From contig CAKQWE010000013.1 in the NCBI GenBank assembly GCA_934277975.1, positions 1 through 8,390 of the forward strand: DNA of 8,390 nucleotides. The letters run 5' to 3'. The notes under the pieces are model-generated. The model was not told the origin of the DNA, made no database searches, and saw only the letters and a program-made list of their open reading frames with translations. Each line of letters opens with the position of its first letter. The stretch's first letter is position 1. Shown one piece after another: positions 6,963-8,390 of this stretch. This DNA is from an uncultured Spirochaetales bacterium (GTDB lineage: Bacteria; Spirochaetota; Spirochaetia; Sphaerochaetales; Sphaerochaetaceae). The position numbers and the translations under genes were made by a program.

Positions 6963-6996
6963 AAAAAGGCGGTTGCATCAAAGCAGCCGCCTTTTT
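6963..6996. terminator. Bidirectional Rho-independent terminator
   Basis: A 14-bp stem with one G-U wobble, AAAAAGGCGGTTGC (6963-6976) against GCAGCCGCCTTTTT (6983-6996), has a 6-nt loop. The five A on one side and five T on the other give a T tract in both directions. It sits 27 bp after the EFG II stop and 25 bp beyond the stop of the convergent ATPase gene, so it can serve both. Confidence 0.92.
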
Positions 6997-7021
6997 CATA
7001 CCCATTTGGCACGGACCAAAC

Positions 7022-8296
7022 CTAATTCTTCAAGCATCCAATTGGGACGACATAGATACCATCATCCCTTCTGTACGCATACTTTCCTATCCCTGTAAGG
7101 ATCATCAAGAATGAAGGCTCTTTCATTTTGTCCGTATCGATTCTTCCTGCCAAAGCCTTCAGGTTTTTGGAACCTTCCTCTATTAGCCTATCACCGCCAA
7201 GTTTGATTTCAACCAAACCATACGACCCATCGCGCAGATGCACGACGGCATCGCACTCAAGCCCCGACTTGTCTCTGTAATGATACACATTGCCAAACAG
7301 ACTATCGGCGTACACCCTTAAATCACGGACACAAAGAGTTTCAAACAACAAACCCATGGTATTCAAATCCCCAAGCAAATCCTTAGGACCCAGTCCTAGG
7401 CTTGCAATGGCTATCGATGGGTCTACAAAATACCTCGTATCGGACGTTCTTATTGCAGTCTTGGATCTAAGGTTTGGATTCCAAGCAGGCATATCTTCTA
7501 TTACGAAGATCTTTCGTAGCGCATTCGTATATGAATACACTGTATCTTCAGTCAGGAAATCGGAGTCGTTTGCAGCAATGTCATCCCTTATTACGGTATA
7601 TGTCGTCTGTGTCCCTTGATGCCGTGAATATGACTTCATAAGTCGTTTGGCTCTTTCAGGATCTCTTTTTACATCATCGACCCTGGAGATATCGACATTG
7701 ACAACTGCGTCAAAATAATCGAAGGCTTGGTCCAACGCAACATCCCGCTCCATATCGATGGAACTTGGCCATCCCCCTCTGCAAATAAGAAAAGCCAATT
7801 CATCTATTCCCAAACCATTGTTTGCAAAAATCTTCTTTGGTTGTGAGAACAAATCCCCTAGGCTGATTTTTCCAGAAGACTCCTTTGATTCATACAAGGA
7901 CATTGGCCTCATCTTCATCCGCGAGAAACGACCCGTTCCAGAATGGATCATCTCGGAAGTCCTAGGAGGTACAGCTGAACCTGTAAGTATGAAATATCCA
8001 ACCCCTCCTCTATGGTCTATCTCGAATCTGATTGCATCCCAAAGGCTTGGAGCTATCTGCCATTCGTCAAGCAAACGTGGAGTCTCACCTTCAAGCAAAC
8101 CTGTTGGGTCGATGTCCGCCATCAAGAGGTTTGATTTCAAATCTTCAGGTTTGGACATATACAGAACACTTTTTGCAAGTTGTTCTGCAGTCGTAGTCTT
8201 TCCACACCACTTTGGCCCCTCTACAATGACAGCCCCTTTACCTTTCAATTTCCTTGCCAACAAAGAATCTGCAATCCTAGGTTTGTATGAACTCAT
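7022..8296 (-). CDS. AAA+ ATPase with DUF4143 C-terminal domain
   Basis: A 424-residue protein of the common AAA_14 plus DUF4143 family. The N-terminal half is a P-loop ATPase: Walker A GPKWCGKT (27-34), Walker B LLDEWQ (75-80), a sensor-like TGSA (105-108) and the family segment RFSRMKMRPMSLYE (123-136), which may carry the arginine finger. The C-terminal half shows a PD-(D/E)XK-like arrangement: E347/D349 in SGLECDAVV, then E363-I-K365 in LVEIKLGG, suggesting a nuclease-fold core. The function of this family is not established; members are often multicopy accessory genes. The start fits the family's usual MxYKPRIAD opening. No Shine-Dalgarno precedes it, and a TATAAT box ends 6 nt before the ATG. 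Codons are richer in TTG and AAA than in the neighbouring genes, which may mean transfer or simply lower expression. Length is normal and the frame is intact. Confidence 0.88.
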   Translation of the reverse strand: MSSYKPRIADSLLARKLKGKGAVIVEGPKWCGKTTTAEQLAKSVLYMSKPEDLKSNLLMADIDPTGLLEGETPRLLDEWQIAPSLWDAIRFEIDHRGGVGYFILTGSAVPPRTSEMIHSGTGRFSRMKMRPMSLYESKESSGKISLGDLFSQPKKIFANNGLGIDELAFLICRGGWPSSIDMERDVALDQAFDYFDAVVNVDISRVDDVKRDPERAKRLMKSYSRHQGTQTTYTVIRDDIAANDSDFLTEDTVYSYTNALRKIFVIEDMPAWNPNLRSKTAIRTSDTRYFVDPSIAIASLGLGPKDLLGDLNTMGLLFETLCVRDLRVYADSLFGNVYHYRDKSGLECDAVVHLRDGSYGLVEIKLGGDRLIEEGSKNLKALAGRIDTDKMKEPSFLMILTGIGKYAYRRDDGIYVVPIGCLKN

Positions 8297-8302
8297 ACGT
8301 TG

Positions 8303-8331
8303 ATTATAGAGGCCATTTGGCGATTTGGCAA
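8303..8331 (-). promoter_or_regulatory. Promoter of the AAA/DUF4143 gene, predicted leaderless
   Basis: On the minus strand TTGCCA (8331-8326) is followed after 17 bp by a perfect TATAAT (8308-8303). Only six bases (CAACGT) separate the -10 box from the ATG at 8296, so transcription should begin at or within a base or two of the start codon. The -35 box lies inside the first unit of the 23-bp repeat array. Confidence 0.72.
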
Positions 8332-8390
8332 GTTTTCATTTGGCGATTTGGCAAGTTTTCATTTGGCGATTTGGCAAGTTTTCATTTGGC
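8314..8390. repeat. Perfect 23-bp tandem array, at least 3.3 copies, continues past edge
   Basis: Three exact 23-bp units lie at 8314-8336, 8337-8359 and 8360-8382, and the first eight bases of a fourth end the window at 8390. Each unit starts CATTTGGCGATTTGGC and ends AAGTTTT, so ATTTGGC occurs twice per unit. No substitution is visible between copies, which indicates recent expansion or active homogenisation. The innermost copy provides the -35 box of the minus-strand gene. Confidence 0.97.

Noticed and set aside
7758..8303. 181-codon plus-strand frame opposite the AAA ATPase
   Set aside because: The minus strand encodes clear Walker A and B motifs and a family-typical start; the plus frame shows no domain.
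8314..8390. CRISPR array
   Set aside because: The units are directly adjacent with no variable spacers, and a 23-bp gapless period is a plain tandem repeat.

Overview
The window looks like ordinary bacterial chromosome carrying four full genes and several unusual non-coding repeat arrays. The best clue to the host is the protein at 2579-4618. It reads as the spirochaete/mitochondrial 'EF-G2' type (spdEFG2; Borrelia EF-G2 and human GFM2 are the characterised relatives), which points to Spirochaetota, perhaps a Sphaerochaeta or Treponema relative of about 50% GC. That taxonomic call is inference from remembered family features, not from a database search.

Layout, left to right. (1) At 1-144 an open frame runs off the left edge and ends in a PERLD-repeat tail; a terminator-like hairpin overlaps its stop codon. 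(2) At 145-446 is a regulatory region with eight tandem 10-bp repeats, then a near-consensus sigma70 promoter (TTGACA, 17 bp, TATATT) with AT-rich inverted repeats over the predicted transcription start. (3) At 447-2474 is a Zn/Cd/Pb-exporting P1B-type ATPase whose N-terminal metal-binding domain is replaced by a His/Cys-rich tail, followed by a strong terminator. (4) At 2579-4618 is spdEFG2, probably a ribosome-recycling GTPase, followed by its own terminator. (5) At 4619-4844 is an intergenic region with a foldable hairpin and a short direct repeat. (6) At 4845-6935 is a second, divergent EF-G (EFG II type) that lacks the catalytic His of G3 and has NKME instead of NKMD, closed by a bidirectional terminator at 6963-6996. 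(7) On the minus strand at 7022-8296 is an AAA_14/DUF4143 ATPase. Its promoter sits inside a perfect 23-bp tandem array that runs off the right edge, and its mRNA is predicted to be leaderless.

How the genes relate. The two EF-G paralogs are neighbours but seem to be separate transcription units, and neither sits in a str operon (no rpsL, rpsG or tuf here). Neither is clearly the housekeeping translocase, so another fusA is expected elsewhere. The metal pump stands alone with its own regulatory region and no regulator gene in the window. The ATPase is convergent to EFG II and differs from its neighbours in codon style (many TTG and AAA codons), which fits an accessory gene. I found no complete novel system; the most unusual items are the three tandem-repeat arrays next to promoters or terminators and the altered G motifs of the second EF-G.
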